From NCBI GenBank assembly GCA_902761955.1, contig CACWMM010000029.1, positions 1 through 20,742 of the forward strand: DNA of 20,742 bases, written 5' to 3'. The position numbers were made by a program, and so were the translations under genes. Positions 7,838 through 15,630 of this stretch are shown in pieces. Source of the DNA: Parafannyhessea sp902761955. GTDB lineage: Bacteria; Actinomycetota; Coriobacteriia; Coriobacteriales; Atopobiaceae. Each line of letters begins with the position of its first letter. Position 1 is the first letter of the stretch. The notes beneath the pieces are model-generated. The model worked only from the letters and a program-made list of their open reading frames with translations, was not told the origin of the DNA and searched no databases.

Positions 7838-10756
7838 CTACTTTGCCGCAGAGCGAGCTGCCTTCTTGTCACGAAGGGCCATCCGCTCCTTGTCTCTTTC
7901 CACGATTGGCTTGAGGTAGCGGCCGGTGTACGACTCCTCGCACGCGCATACCTTCTCGGGCGTGCCGTAGCAGACGATGGTGCCACCACCCGAGCCACCT
8001 TCGGGCCCGAGGTCGATCAAACGGTCCGCAACCTTGATCACGTCGAGGTTATGCTCGATCACGAGAACGGTGTTGCCCGCATCGACCAGCTTCTGAAGCA
8101 CCTCGATGAGCATGCGGACGTCCTCGAAGTGAAGGCCAGTGGTTGGCTCGTCCAGGATGTAGAACGTCTTGCCCGTCTGCTGGCGGTGCAACTCCTTAGC
8201 CAGCTTGACGCGCTGCGCCTCGCCTCCGGAGAGCGTGGTCGCGGGCTGTCCCAGGTGTATGTATCCCAGGCCCACGTCGTAGAGCGTCTGCAGCTTTCGC
8301 TTGATGCGCGGGATGTTGGTGAAGAACGCCAAGGCCTCGGTCACCGTCATGTCGAGAACGTCCGCGATAGTCTTGCCGTGGTATGTGACCTCGAGGGTCT
8401 CCCTGTTGTAGCGCTTGCCATGGCAGACCTCGCACGGCACGTAGATATCCGGCAGGAAGTTCATCTCGATCTTTATCTGACCGTCGCCCTTGCACGCCTC
8501 GCAGCGACCGCCAGGCACATTGAAGCTGAAGCGTCCCGCGGAGTAGCCGCGAGCACGGGACTCGGGAGTGGAGGCGAAGAGGGCGCGCAGGTCGTCCCAG
8601 AGGCCGATGTACGTCGCGGGGTTCGAGCGCGGCGTGCGACCGATGGGGCTCTGGTCGATGTCGATCACCTTGTCGACAAGCGGCTTACCGTCCTCGTCCA
8701 GCAGGCCGTCGATACGCTTGTACGGCCCGCACACGCGCTTCGCACGCATGATCTGGTTTGCGAGGACCGGTGCTATGGTATCCGTCACGAGCGAGGACTT
8801 GCCCGAGCCCGAGACGCCCGTTACCACCGTGAGCGTGCCGTACTCCACCTTTGCGGAAACGCTCTTGAGGTTGTTTGCCGTGCAGCCGAAGATCTTGAAG
8901 GCACCGCGGCGGGGGTTCCTGCGCTTCGCCGGCAGCTCGATCATGCGCTTGCCGGTAAGGTACGCCCCCGTGAGAGAGTCGGGGTTCGCCATGATCTCCT
9001 CCGGCGTGCCAGCGGCGACCACGTCTCCACCCAGCTCGCCCGCGCCAGGACCCATGTCAATCACGTAGTCCGCCGCGCGGATGGTGTCCTCGTCGTGCTC
9101 GACAACGATGACCGTGTTGCCCATGTCGCGCAGACTCTTGAGCGTGGCGATCAGACGATCGTTGTCGCGCTGGTGCAGGCCGATGGACGGCTCGTCCAGG
9201 ATGTACAGCACGCCCATGAGACCCGCGCCGATCTGCGTCGCCAGGCGAATGCGCTGCGCCTCGCCGCCGGAAAGCGTCGCGGCGGCGCGACTGAGCGTGA
9301 GGTAGTCCAGACCGACGTTCACCATGAACCGCAGGCGCGCGACGATCTCCTTGACTATGGGAGCTCCGATGAGGTGCTGGCGCTCCGTCAGTTGCAGGCC
9401 CTCGAAGAACGAGAGGCACTCGCGGCAGGACATGTCACAAACCTGCTGGATGTTCTTCTCGCCCACCGTGACCGCAAGGTACTCCGGCTTGAGCCTCGCG
9501 CCGTGGCACGTGGGGCACGGGACCTCGCGTATGTACTTGTCGAGGTGGTTACGTGTGGTCTCGGACGTGGTCTCCTGGTACTTCTCGAACAGGATCGACC
9601 GCACGCCGGAGAACTTCGTGAACCAGAAGGTGTCGCGGCCGTCCCGCGTGTGGTAGTCCACGCGAATCTTCGTGGAGCCAAGGCCGTCGAGGATGGCCGT
9701 GCGCGTCTTCTTCTTAAGGTCCTGCCATGGGGTCTTGGGGTCCTCGCCCAGGTGCTTGAGCACGGCCTCGAAGATCTGCGGATAGTAGTTAGAGCGACCG
9801 AACAGGTCGCCGAAGACGCCCTCGCCCACCGGCACCGTCGGGTCCTCGATGAGATCCTCCGCGTCCACGATGCGCCTTGTGCCGAGGCCGTCGCAGTCCG
9901 GACAGGCGCCATAGGGTGCGTTGAAGCTGAAGTCGCGTGGCTGGAGGTCGTCGATGGAGTGGCCGTGCTCGGGGCATGCGAGCGCAAGCGAGTACTGCAA
10001 GAGCTCGCCCTCCGTACCCTCCGACTCGTCACGGCCGGGCAGAAGGTAGAAGCTCACGCGGCCGGAGGCGAGCTTCGTCGCCTGCTCCACGCCCTCCGCG
10101 ATGCGGCCGAGCGAGTTCTCGCGGATGACGATGCGGTCGACCACGACCTCGATGGAGTGCTTGTACTTCTTGTCGAGCTTGATGTCCTCGTCCAGCTCGC
10201 GGACCTCGCCGTCGACGCGCACGCGGCTGAAGCCCTCGTGACGCAGGTCCTCGAACAGCTTCTGGTACTCTCCCTTGCGGCCGAGCACGACCGGCGCGAG
10301 CACGTACGCGCGCCTGCCCTGGCCCGCCTCGAGCACCTTGTCCGCGATCTGGTCCGTCGTCTGGCGGCTGATGGGCCTGCCGCACTCCGGGCAATGCGGG
10401 ATGCCGATGCGTGCGTACAGAAGACGCAGGTAGTCATATATCTCCGTCACCGTGCCCACCGTGGAGCGCGGGTTGCGGCTCGTCGTCTTCTGGTCGATTG
10501 AGACCGCGGGCGACAGGCCGTCGATGGAGTCGAGGTCCGGCTTGTCCATCTGTCCCAGGAACATGCGCGCATAGCTGCTGAGGGACTCGACGTAGCGGCG
10601 CTGGCCCTCCGCGTAGATGGTGTCGAAGGCGAGGCTCGACTTGCCGGAGCCCGAGAGCCCCGTGATGACCACCAGCCTGTCACGCGGGATGTTCACGTCT
10701 ATGTCGCGCAGGTTATGCTCGCGGGCGCCCTTGATGACGATGGAGTCTGATGCCAT
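7838..10756 (-). CDS. uvrA: Excinuclease ABC subunit A (UvrA)
   Basis: UvrA is the damage-sensing ATPase of nucleotide excision repair and loads UvrB. The 972-residue protein has both ABC modules: Walker A GLSGSGKSS (33-41) and GVSGSGKSS (647-655), and signatures LSGGE (495-499 and 842-846). Zinc-binding cysteines are visible in CPEC (122-125), CPDC (285-288) with CPTC (414-417), and CEAC (752-755) with CEVC (775-778). DGLSPAVSIDQK near 79-90 belongs to the UvrB-contact region. The frame is open far upstream into the regulator region. I start at ATG 10756 because GAGG lies 5 bases before it and the protein then begins like other UvrAs. ATG 10798 (14 residues longer) is a weaker alternative. 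The last 25 residues are a charged tail. A LexA-like box lies about 100 bases upstream. Confidence 0.96.
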   Translation of the reverse strand: MASDSIVIKGAREHNLRDIDVNIPRDRLVVITGLSGSGKSSLAFDTIYAEGQRRYVESLSSYARMFLGQMDKPDLDSIDGLSPAVSIDQKTTSRNPRSTVGTVTEIYDYLRLLYARIGIPHCPECGRPISRQTTDQIADKVLEAGQGRRAYVLAPVVLGRKGEYQKLFEDLRHEGFSRVRVDGEVRELDEDIKLDKKYKHSIEVVVDRIVIRENSLGRIAEGVEQATKLASGRVSFYLLPGRDESEGTEGELLQYSLALACPEHGHSIDDLQPRDFSFNAPYGACPDCDGLGTRRIVDAEDLIEDPTVPVGEGVFGDLFGRSNYYPQIFEAVLKHLGEDPKTPWQDLKKKTRTAILDGLGSTKIRVDYHTRDGRDTFWFTKFSGVRSILFEKYQETTSETTRNHLDKYIREVPCPTCHGARLKPEYLAVTVGEKNIQQVCDMSCRECLSFFEGLQLTERQHLIGAPIVKEIVARLRFMVNVGLDYLTLSRAAATLSGGEAQRIRLATQIGAGLMGVLYILDEPSIGLHQRDNDRLIATLKSLRDMGNTVIVVEHDEDTIRAADYVIDMGPGAGELGGDVVAAGTPEEIMANPDSLTGAYLTGKRMIELPAKRRNPRRGAFKIFGCTANNLKSVSAKVEYGTLTVVTGVSGSGKSSLVTDTIAPVLANQIMRAKRVCGPYKRIDGLLDEDGKPLVDKVIDIDQSPIGRTPRSNPATYIGLWDDLRALFASTPESRARGYSAGRFSFNVPGGRCEACKGDGQIKIEMNFLPDIYVPCEVCHGKRYNRETLEVTYHGKTIADVLDMTVTEALAFFTNIPRIKRKLQTLYDVGLGYIHLGQPATTLSGGEAQRVKLAKELHRQQTGKTFYILDEPTTGLHFEDVRMLIEVLQKLVDAGNTVLVIEHNLDVIKVADRLIDLGPEGGSGGGTIVCYGTPEKVCACEESYTGRYLKPIVERDKERMALRDKKAARSAAK

Positions 10757-10852
10757 GGAAACCTCTTCGACCGCATCCGTTACGTTCTTCTCGCTCATTA
10801 GTGTAGCCAAGACTACCCCATCGGAGACGGCTCTAGACGCCTTGGCACCAAT

Positions 10853-10871
10853 TTCATAGAACAAATGTTTG
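10853..10871 (-). promoter_or_regulatory. LexA (SOS) box-like palindrome with adjoining -10 of uvrA
   Basis: Positions 10858-10871 read AGAACAAATGTTTG on the plus strand, matching 11 of 14 bases of the Gram-positive LexA site CGAACATATGTTCG. On the minus strand it abuts TATGAA (10853-10858), a 4/6 match to a -10 element. A repressor bound here would block uvrA transcription. uvrA is a common SOS gene, so the placement fits. Binding is inferred. Confidence 0.5.
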
Positions 10872-10920
10872 CATGCGTTCGAGCGCGTTCGCCGGGCGAG
10901 AAGAGCCGCCGCCTTCGCCG

Positions 10921-12366
10921 CTACGGCAACGTCAGGATCGCCCTGCCCAGCGCCGCGGCCGCGTCGCGCGCTTCCTGTACGGACAGCCCCTCGTACTGCA
11001 CGACGAAGCGTGCCGCCCCGTCCGGCGAAGCGGCGTTTTCGCGGTCGTGCGCGAACGCGGAGAGCGGCGCCAACGCAACGCCGTTCGCGCGGGCAGCGGC
11101 AAGGACCTCGTGCTCGCTCGCGCAACCCCTGACGGCGAGCACGAGGTGGATGCCGGAGTCCTTCTGCTCCACGGACAGACGCGGGCCGGCGGGGCCATCC
11201 GTCAGGCCCTCCACCAGCGCGTCGCGCACCTGTCGCATCTGGTGGCGAAAGCGGCGGACGTGGCTGGCGTACGCGCCGGACTCGAGCGCGCGAGCGAGCG
11301 TCACCTGGTCGATCGCGGGGACCGTGGTCGAGAAGAACCCGAGCTCGCGGTCGAAATCTGCGTCGAGCGAGGGCGGAAGCACCAGGTAGGCGATGCGCAG
11401 CGCCGAGGCGAGGCTCTTCGAGAACGTCGAGAGGTACATGACCGATCCGGTCGCGTCCATGCTCGCGAGCGCAGGAACGGGCCTTCCCGAGAGGCGAAGC
11501 TCGCAGTCGAAGTCGTCCTCCACGACGAGGCGGGAGGCGTCCTCGGCCGCCCAGCCAAGAAGCTCGTAGCGACGCGACACGCTCATGACGCGGCCCGTGG
11601 GAAACTGGTGCGACGGCATGACGTGCGCCACCCTCGCCCCGGACGCGCGAAGCGCCTGCGCGGAGAGGCCGTCCGCGTCCATGGGCAGGTGGCACGTGCG
11701 CAGGCCCGCGGCGGCATACGTCCTGGCGACAGGCGCATATCCTGGGTCCTCCACGGCAACAGCCTCGTATTTGCGCAGGTAGAGCGCGAGCATTGCGTAA
11801 AGCGCCTGTGCGCCCGCCGCCACGACCACGCGGCTGGGATCCACGGTCATGCCACGCGCGCGCTCGAGGTGGGACGCGATGGCCTGACGCAGCCGGAAAA
11901 GCCCACGCGAGGGCGGGATCTGGTACAGGACGGAATCCGGCTCGTGGGCAAGCGCGTCGCGCAGGCTGCGCTCCCAGAGCCGGGCCGCGCCGGCGGATGC
12001 ATGGGTCGAGCCGTGCGAGAGGTCGTAGCGCGGCGGTCGAGGGGCGCCCTCGGCCAAGACGGCAGGCTCTTCTCGCCCAGGCGGCGCCACGGGAGCCGGG
12101 ACCGCGGTGCCGACGGGCAGGCTCGGCAGGCTCGCGACGAAGAAGCCGCTGCGCGGCCGCGCCTCGACGTAGCCCTCCGCCACGAGCTGGCGGTACGCGC
12201 TCTCCACGGTGACGACGCTCACGCCCAGGCGCTCGGCCAGCGCGCGCCGGGACGGGAGGCGGTCGTGCGCGGCGATGGCACCGCTCGTGATGTCGTCGCG
12301 GATGCAGCGGTACAGGTACTCGTAAAGGGGCAGGTCACCGCGGGTGGAAAGGTCGTAGATCCTCAC
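10921..12366 (-). CDS. pdxR: MocR/GntR-family regulator with aminotransferase domain, probable PdxR
   Basis: PdxR proteins sense PLP and activate pdxST when PLP is scarce. The 481-residue product has a GntR winged helix at about residues 10-78 (LPSRRALAERLGVS, then YVEARPRSGFFVA), a Pro/Ala/Gly-rich linker (about 81-112), and a fold-type I aminotransferase domain to the end. In that domain the PLP lysine is Lys317 in TFSKSLASALR, with PSHQFPTG (251-258) and EDDFDCELR (283-291) typical of MocR regulators. The gene is divergent from pdxS, which is why I call it PdxR rather than another MocR member. GGGAGG lies 5 bases before GTG 12366. ATG 12390 (8 residues longer) is also open, with a weaker AAGG site. 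The intergenic repeats are its likely operators and include its own promoter region. Confidence 0.88.
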   Translation of the reverse strand: MRIYDLSTRGDLPLYEYLYRCIRDDITSGAIAAHDRLPSRRALAERLGVSVVTVESAYRQLVAEGYVEARPRSGFFVASLPSLPVGTAVPAPVAPPGREEPAVLAEGAPRPPRYDLSHGSTHASAGAARLWERSLRDALAHEPDSVLYQIPPSRGLFRLRQAIASHLERARGMTVDPSRVVVAAGAQALYAMLALYLRKYEAVAVEDPGYAPVARTYAAAGLRTCHLPMDADGLSAQALRASGARVAHVMPSHQFPTGRVMSVSRRYELLGWAAEDASRLVVEDDFDCELRLSGRPVPALASMDATGSVMYLSTFSKSLASALRIAYLVLPPSLDADFDRELGFFSTTVPAIDQVTLARALESGAYASHVRRFRHQMRQVRDALVEGLTDGPAGPRLSVEQKDSGIHLVLAVRGCASEHEVLAAARANGVALAPLSAFAHDRENAASPDGAARFVVQYEGLSVQEARDAAAALGRAILTLP

Positions 12367-12371
12367 GGGAG

Positions 12372-12377
12372 CCTCCC
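12372..12377 (-). promoter_or_regulatory. Ribosome binding site favouring the GTG start of pdxR
   Basis: GGGAGG on the minus strand is 5 bases from GTG 12366 and lies inside the longer reading frame that begins at ATG 12390. It supports the shorter protein but does not rule out the longer one. Confidence 0.5.
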
Positions 12378-12389
12378 ATCTGGCATTCA

Positions 12390-12458
12390 TTTGGCCTTAG
12401 TTGCTCTGCATGTCTGGACCTATTCTGGCCCTATCAATTTAGTACGATTTGGACGTTT
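12390..12458. promoter_or_regulatory. Four-copy direct-repeat array, probable PdxR operator
   Basis: An 11-base element occurs as TCTGGACCTAT (12413-12423) followed directly by TCTGGCCCTAT (12424-12434), one mismatch apart. Two weaker copies, each matching 8 of 11 bases, are at 12390-12400 (TTTGGCCTTAG) and 12448-12458 (TTTGGACGTTT). All point the same way, with start-to-start spacings of 23, 11 and 24 bases, close to whole helical turns. Direct-repeat operators between divergent pdxR and pdxST genes are known for PdxR proteins; the exact site here is inferred. Confidence 0.6.
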
Positions 12459-12464
12459 TCACAA
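12436..12464 (-). promoter_or_regulatory. Candidate pdxR promoter inside the operator region
   Basis: On the minus strand TTGTGA (12464-12459) and TAAATT (12441-12436) are separated by 17 bases, each a 4/6 match to sigma-70 elements. Transcription would start near 12429, inside the tandem repeats, which would allow autorepression. A weaker plus-strand pair, TTTAGT (12438-12443) and CAATAT (12462-12467) with 18 bases between, could serve pdxS. Confidence 0.35.
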
Positions 12465-12513
12465 TATCAGACCTGCCCTAACCTACCGGTCATGCAAACG
12501 CAGGCGGACGCAA

Positions 12514-12520
12514 AAGGAGG
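12514..12520 (+). promoter_or_regulatory. Strong ribosome binding site that sets the pdxS start
   Basis: AAGGAGG lies 4 bases before ATG 12525. The frame is also open from ATG 12492, but that start has no such site and would put this site inside the gene. Confidence 0.7.
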
Positions 12521-12524
12521 AAGC

Positions 12525-13430
12525 ATGACCGCAGGCGAGAAGAACGTCCCCACGCCCGGACCGGAGCGTGCCAAGCTCAACCGCGAGCTGGCCCAGATGC
12601 TGAAGGGCGGCGTCATCATGGACGTGACGACGCCCGAGCAGGCGCGCATAGCTGAGGAGGCTGGCGCGTGCGCCGTGATGGCGCTGGAGCGGATCCCGGC
12701 GGACATCCGCGCGGCCGGCGGCGTCAGCCGCATGAGCGACCCCGCCATGATCCGCGGCATACAGCAGGCCGTCTCCATCCCCGTGATGGCGAAGTGCCGC
12801 ATAGGGCACTTCGCGGAGGCGCAGGTGCTGCAGGCCATCGACATCGACTACATCGACGAGTCCGAGGTGCTCTCCCCCGCGGACGACGCGTTCCACATAG
12901 ACAAGAGGCAGTTTGCCGTGCCGTTTGCGTGCGGGGCCCGCGACCTGGGCGAGGCGCTGCGCCGCATTGCGGAGGGCGCGAGCATGATTCGCACGAAGGG
13001 AGAGCCGGGCACGGGCGACGTGGTGCAGGCCGTAAGCCACATGCGCCTGATAAACGCGCAGATACGCCACGTGGCGAGCCTGCGGACGGACGAGCTCTTC
13101 GAGGAGGCGAAGCGCCTGCGGGTGCCCGTGGAGCTTGTGCGCGAGGTGCACGATGCCGGGCGCCTGCCCGTCGTGAACTTTGCCGCGGGCGGCGTTGCCA
13201 CGCCCGCGGACGCGGCGCTCATGATGCAGCTGGGCGCTGAGGGCGTGTTCGTGGGCTCCGGCATCTTCAAGAGCGGCGACCCCGCGAAGCGCGCGCGGGC
13301 GATCGTGGGCGCCGTGACGAACTACGACGACCCCCAGAAGGTCGCCGCGCTGTCCGAGAACCTTGGCGAGGCGATGGTCGGCATCAACAAGGACGAGATC
13401 GAGCTGCTGATGGCAGAGAGGGGCAAGTAA
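12525..13430 (+). CDS. pdxS: PLP synthase subunit PdxS
   Basis: PdxS condenses ribose 5-phosphate, glyceraldehyde 3-phosphate and ammonia into pyridoxal 5'-phosphate. It forms a dodecamer decorated by PdxT. The 301-residue TIM-barrel protein carries Asp33 in GGVIMDV, the Schiff-base lysine Lys90 in MAKCRIGH, and the second active-site lysine Lys158 in IRTKGEPGTG. NFAAGGVATPADAA and VFVGSGIFKS are the phosphate-binding segments. The length and sequence are normal. The strong AAGGAGG site selects ATG 12525 rather than 12492. Its TAA stop overlaps the pdxT ATG (TAATG), so the two subunits are probably made in a coupled way. The upstream repeat array suggests activation by PdxR. Confidence 0.97.
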   Translation: MTAGEKNVPTPGPERAKLNRELAQMLKGGVIMDVTTPEQARIAEEAGACAVMALERIPADIRAAGGVSRMSDPAMIRGIQQAVSIPVMAKCRIGHFAEAQVLQAIDIDYIDESEVLSPADDAFHIDKRQFAVPFACGARDLGEALRRIAEGASMIRTKGEPGTGDVVQAVSHMRLINAQIRHVASLRTDELFEEAKRLRVPVELVREVHDAGRLPVVNFAAGGVATPADAALMMQLGAEGVFVGSGIFKSGDPAKRARAIVGAVTNYDDPQKVAALSENLGEAMVGINKDEIELLMAERGK

Positions 13431-13999
13431 TGGCGACCGCGGTGCTTGCGCTGCAGGGCGCGTTTGCGGAGCACGAGGCGCGCCTCGCAGAGCTGGGCGA
13501 GAAGAGCTTCGAGCTCAGGGACGCGGACGACCTCCTGAGGCCGTTCGACCGGCTGGTGCTGCCGGGCGGTGAGTCCACCGTACAGGGCAAGCTCCTTTGC
13601 GAGCTGGGGATGCTGGGCACCATCCGCGAGCGCATACGCGACGGCATGCCCGTGCTGGGCACGTGCGCGGGGCTCATCCTGCTCGCGCGGCGTCTCGAGG
13701 CGCATGACAACCGTCACACCCCGCGCCTCGAAACGCTGGACGTGACGGTGGAGCGCAACTCGTACGGGCGGCAACTCGGGAGCTTCCACACTATGGGAGA
13801 GGTAGCCGGCGTCGGTTCCGACGTGCCGATGACGTTCATCCGCGCGCCCAAGATCACACGTGTGGGCAAGGGGGTCGATATTCTCGCCCGCGTGGGCCAA
13901 AGCCCCGTGGCCGTGCGACGGGACGCTCAGCTCGCCGTCGCGTTCCATCCGGAGCTCGACGACGACCTGAGGATGCACCGGCTGTTCCTCTCGCTGTAG
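13430..13999 (+). CDS. pdxT: PLP synthase glutaminase subunit PdxT
   Basis: PdxT is the class I glutaminase that feeds ammonia to PdxS. In the 189-residue protein the nucleophile is Cys79 in LGTCAGLILL and the catalytic pair is His173/Glu175 in FHPEL. LPGGEST (44-50) forms the oxyanion/glutamine pocket, and NSYGRQLGSF (110-119) is the family signature. Length is normal. The ATG shares one base with the pdxS stop. The gene ends 15 bases before a convergent membrane protein gene, with no obvious terminator in the gap. Together with pdxS it makes the deoxyxylulose-independent PLP pathway. Confidence 0.96.
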   Translation: MATAVLALQGAFAEHEARLAELGEKSFELRDADDLLRPFDRLVLPGGESTVQGKLLCELGMLGTIRERIRDGMPVLGTCAGLILLARRLEAHDNRHTPRLETLDVTVERNSYGRQLGSFHTMGEVAGVGSDVPMTFIRAPKITRVGKGVDILARVGQSPVAVRRDAQLAVAFHPELDDDLRMHRLFLSL

Positions 14000-14014
14000 G
14001 CAGACGGACCGCGC

Positions 14015-14536
14015 TCAGCCGGCGTCGCGCAGGAGCGCCGTTCCAAGCACGGCGCCGGCCACAAGCGCGTACAGCGGCACTATGCCCGCAAGCGCGGCCG
14101 TCTGGTACATGCCAAGCAGGACGGGCAGGAACGTCTGCCTCAGGCCCTCGACTGGCGGCAACGCCAGCACGAACATGCCCATGGGCGCCGCCGCAAACAC
14201 GGCCGCCGCAACGCGCAAGGCCCGCGGCGCGGGCGACAAGGTAGCGGCATCCTCCCCGTGGCTGCGCACGAGCGTCGCCAAAATGCCAACCGCACCCGCC
14301 ACGGCATAGGTCGCCCCAACCGTCGCCACCGCAACCCAGAACGCCGCCGCAAGCGCACTCCCACCCGCGGTGGACGTCAGGGTCGCGTAGAGCTCGTAGC
14401 CCATTCCGGACTCACCGTACAGGTTCGCCCTCGCGAGCACGACGACCAGCACCCCAAGCACGAGCGCGGCGATGCTCCGCGACCTTGCGCCATCTTCCCT
14501 TGCAGCTGCCTTTTGGAACGAAGCGTTTCCTCTCAT
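14015..14536 (-). CDS. Small polytopic membrane protein of unknown function
   Basis: I do not recognise a family. The 173-residue product starts with a short charged N-terminus and has about four hydrophobic segments (roughly 20-37, 61-90, 106-126 and 137-168). The second and fourth are long enough to be two short helices or one long one. Short loops contain Gly-Glu-Ser-Gly and a charged RSHGEDA stretch. It is Ala/Val/Leu-rich with few charged residues inside the segments. The codon pattern resembles its neighbours, so it is probably a real gene. It is convergent with pdxT and divergent from mrp. Its leader carries a run of nine G residues 7 bases before ATG 14536, in the place of a ribosome site. 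Confidence 0.7.
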   Translation of the reverse strand: MRGNASFQKAAAREDGARSRSIAALVLGVLVVVLARANLYGESGMGYELYATLTSTAGGSALAAAFWVAVATVGATYAVAGAVGILATLVRSHGEDAATLSPAPRALRVAAAVFAAAPMGMFVLALPPVEGLRQTFLPVLLGMYQTAALAGIVPLYALVAGAVLGTALLRDAG

Positions 14537-14543
14537 GTCACTA

Positions 14544-14552
14544 CCCCCCCCC
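14544..14552 (-). repeat. G9 homopolymer in the leader of the membrane protein gene
   Basis: Nine C on the plus strand are nine G in the mRNA, ending 7 bases before the ATG where a ribosome site is expected. Tracts of this kind can change length by slippage and alter translation. Confidence 0.6.
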
Positions 14553-14596
14553 GCACCAGCGGGAACCGCAATGCCGGACGGAAACCGGATATGTAC

Positions 14597-14626
14597 ATTC
14601 TACCTGCGGAGAGGCCCCGCTATCAC
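14597..14626 (-). promoter_or_regulatory. Candidate promoter of the membrane protein gene
   Basis: On the minus strand GTGATA (14626-14621, 4/6) and TAGAAT (14602-14597, 5/6) are 18 bases apart. This would give a leader of about 55 bases containing the G9 tract. Confidence 0.35.
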
Positions 14627-14667
14627 CCCTCGCGAACACCATAGGCCCGCTCCCCGAGCGGTGGATA

Positions 14668-14696
14668 TTGGGTGGCGGACGGCCTGCGCCTATAAT
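14668..14696 (+). promoter_or_regulatory. Promoter of the mrp-flavoprotein operon
   Basis: TTGGGT (14668-14673) and a perfect TATAAT (14691-14696) are separated by exactly 17 bases, predicting a start near 14703 and a leader of about 80 bases. It is the best sigma-70 promoter in the window. Confidence 0.65.
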
Positions 14697-14716
14697 TGCC
14701 CGTACACGTTGGGCAA
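14696..14716. promoter_or_regulatory. Dyad overlapping the -10 and start of mrp transcription, possible operator
   Basis: TTGCCC (14696-14701) and GGGCAA (14711-14716) are perfect inverted repeats with a 9-base spacer. The left arm begins on the last T of the -10 element and the predicted start falls in the spacer. This is a classic repressor position. The regulator is unknown. Confidence 0.4.
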
Positions 14717-14722
14717 GCTCTA

Positions 14723-14760
14723 GACTGAAACCAGTCCCGACGGCGCCCGCGCGGCCGTCG
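14723..14760 (+). promoter_or_regulatory. Two adjacent stem-loops in the mrp leader
   Basis: GACTG/CAGTC (14723-14727, 14732-14736; 4-base loop) is followed one base later by CGACGGC/GCCGTCG (14738-14744, 14754-14760; 9-base loop). Both stems are perfect. There is no U tract after the second, so a simple attenuator is unlikely. They may stabilise the mRNA or form a small regulatory leader. Confidence 0.4.
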
Positions 14761-14784
14761 AAATTCGCACAGGAGAGGTGACAC

Positions 14785-15627
14785 ATGGCAGAGAACGACA
14801 TCGACAGGGATGCCATCAAGGACGAGGTCGACCAGATCTTCGGCAACCGCCCCAAGCACGAGGGGCCCGAGCTGTACCAGGTGAACGACCAGTCCAGCAT
14901 CAAGCACGTAATTGGCGTTATCTCCGGCAAGGGCGGCGTCGGCAAGTCGCTCGTGACCGGCATCCTCGCCACCGAGCTTGCACGCAAGGGGCACAAGGTC
15001 GGCATCCTGGACGCCGACATCACCGGCCCGTCCATCCCCAAGATGTTCGGCCTTTCCGGCCTGCACGTCTTCGGGCAGGGCGACAAGATCATCCCCGCCC
15101 AGTCCAAGGGCGGCATAAAAATCATGAGCACCAACCTCATCCTCGAGAACGAGAACGACCCCGTTCTCTGGCGCGGTCCCATGCTCATGGGCGCCCTCAA
15201 GCAGTTCTACGAGGACACGCTCTGGGGCGACATCGACTACCTGCTCGTCGACATGCCCCCGGGAACCGGCGACGTCGCGCTCACCGTCTTCCAGTCGCTG
15301 CCCATCGAGGGCGTCGTGATCGTAAGCTCCCCGCAGGACCTGGTCCAGGTCATCGTCGGCAAGGCCGTCAAGATGGCCGCCATGATGAACGTCCCCGTCC
15401 TCGGCGTGGTCGAAAACATGAGCTACATGGAGTGCCCGGAGTGCGGCCACAAGCTCGAGCCCTTCGGCCCCTCCCACCTGCAAGAGATCGTGGACGAGTT
15501 CAAGGTCGCCGACCTCGGTCGCATCCCCATCGACCCCAAGGTCGCCGCGAGCTGCGATGCCGGCACGTTCGAGTCCGAGCTCCCCGAGGGCCTCATACCC
15601 GAGGCGGTCTCCGCGGTGGAGGCATAG
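14785..15627 (+). CDS. mrp: Mrp/NBP35-family Fe-S cluster carrier ATPase (ApbC-like)
   Basis: Mrp/ApbC proteins are cytosolic P-loop ATPases that bind and pass on Fe-S clusters. The 280-residue protein has the deviant Walker A motif GKGGVGKS at 48-55, DADITGPSIPK (76-86), and DMPPGTGD (156-163). The cluster-binding CPEC motif, with Cys217 and Cys220, sits in ENMSYMECPECG. The N-terminal DUF59/MIP18-like domain of many Mrp proteins is missing; only about 40 residues precede the ATPase core. AGGAGAGG lies 6 bases before ATG 14785. It is the first gene of a three-gene plus-strand operon with two flavoproteins, which suggests it could serve redox proteins, though neither partner shows a clear Fe-S motif. 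Confidence 0.92.
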   Translation: MAENDIDRDAIKDEVDQIFGNRPKHEGPELYQVNDQSSIKHVIGVISGKGGVGKSLVTGILATELARKGHKVGILDADITGPSIPKMFGLSGLHVFGQGDKIIPAQSKGGIKIMSTNLILENENDPVLWRGPMLMGALKQFYEDTLWGDIDYLLVDMPPGTGDVALTVFQSLPIEGVVIVSSPQDLVQVIVGKAVKMAAMMNVPVLGVVENMSYMECPECGHKLEPFGPSHLQEIVDEFKVADLGRIPIDPKVAASCDAGTFESELPEGLIPEAVSAVEA

Positions 15628-15630
15628 CGC

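Noticed and set aside
7817..10501. 894-residue open frame on the plus strand
   Set aside because: It is the antisense of uvrA, whose motifs are unmistakable. Long antisense frames are common in high-G+C genes, and this one shows no domain pattern.
10873..12528. 551-residue open frame on the plus strand
   Set aside because: Antisense of pdxR, very Arg/His/Gly-rich with no recognisable motif, and it also runs across the pdxS start region.
14011..14038. GCGCTC/GAGCGC inverted repeat as a terminator between pdxT and the membrane protein gene
   Set aside because: Only six base pairs, it lies mostly inside the coding end of the membrane gene, and there is no U tract.
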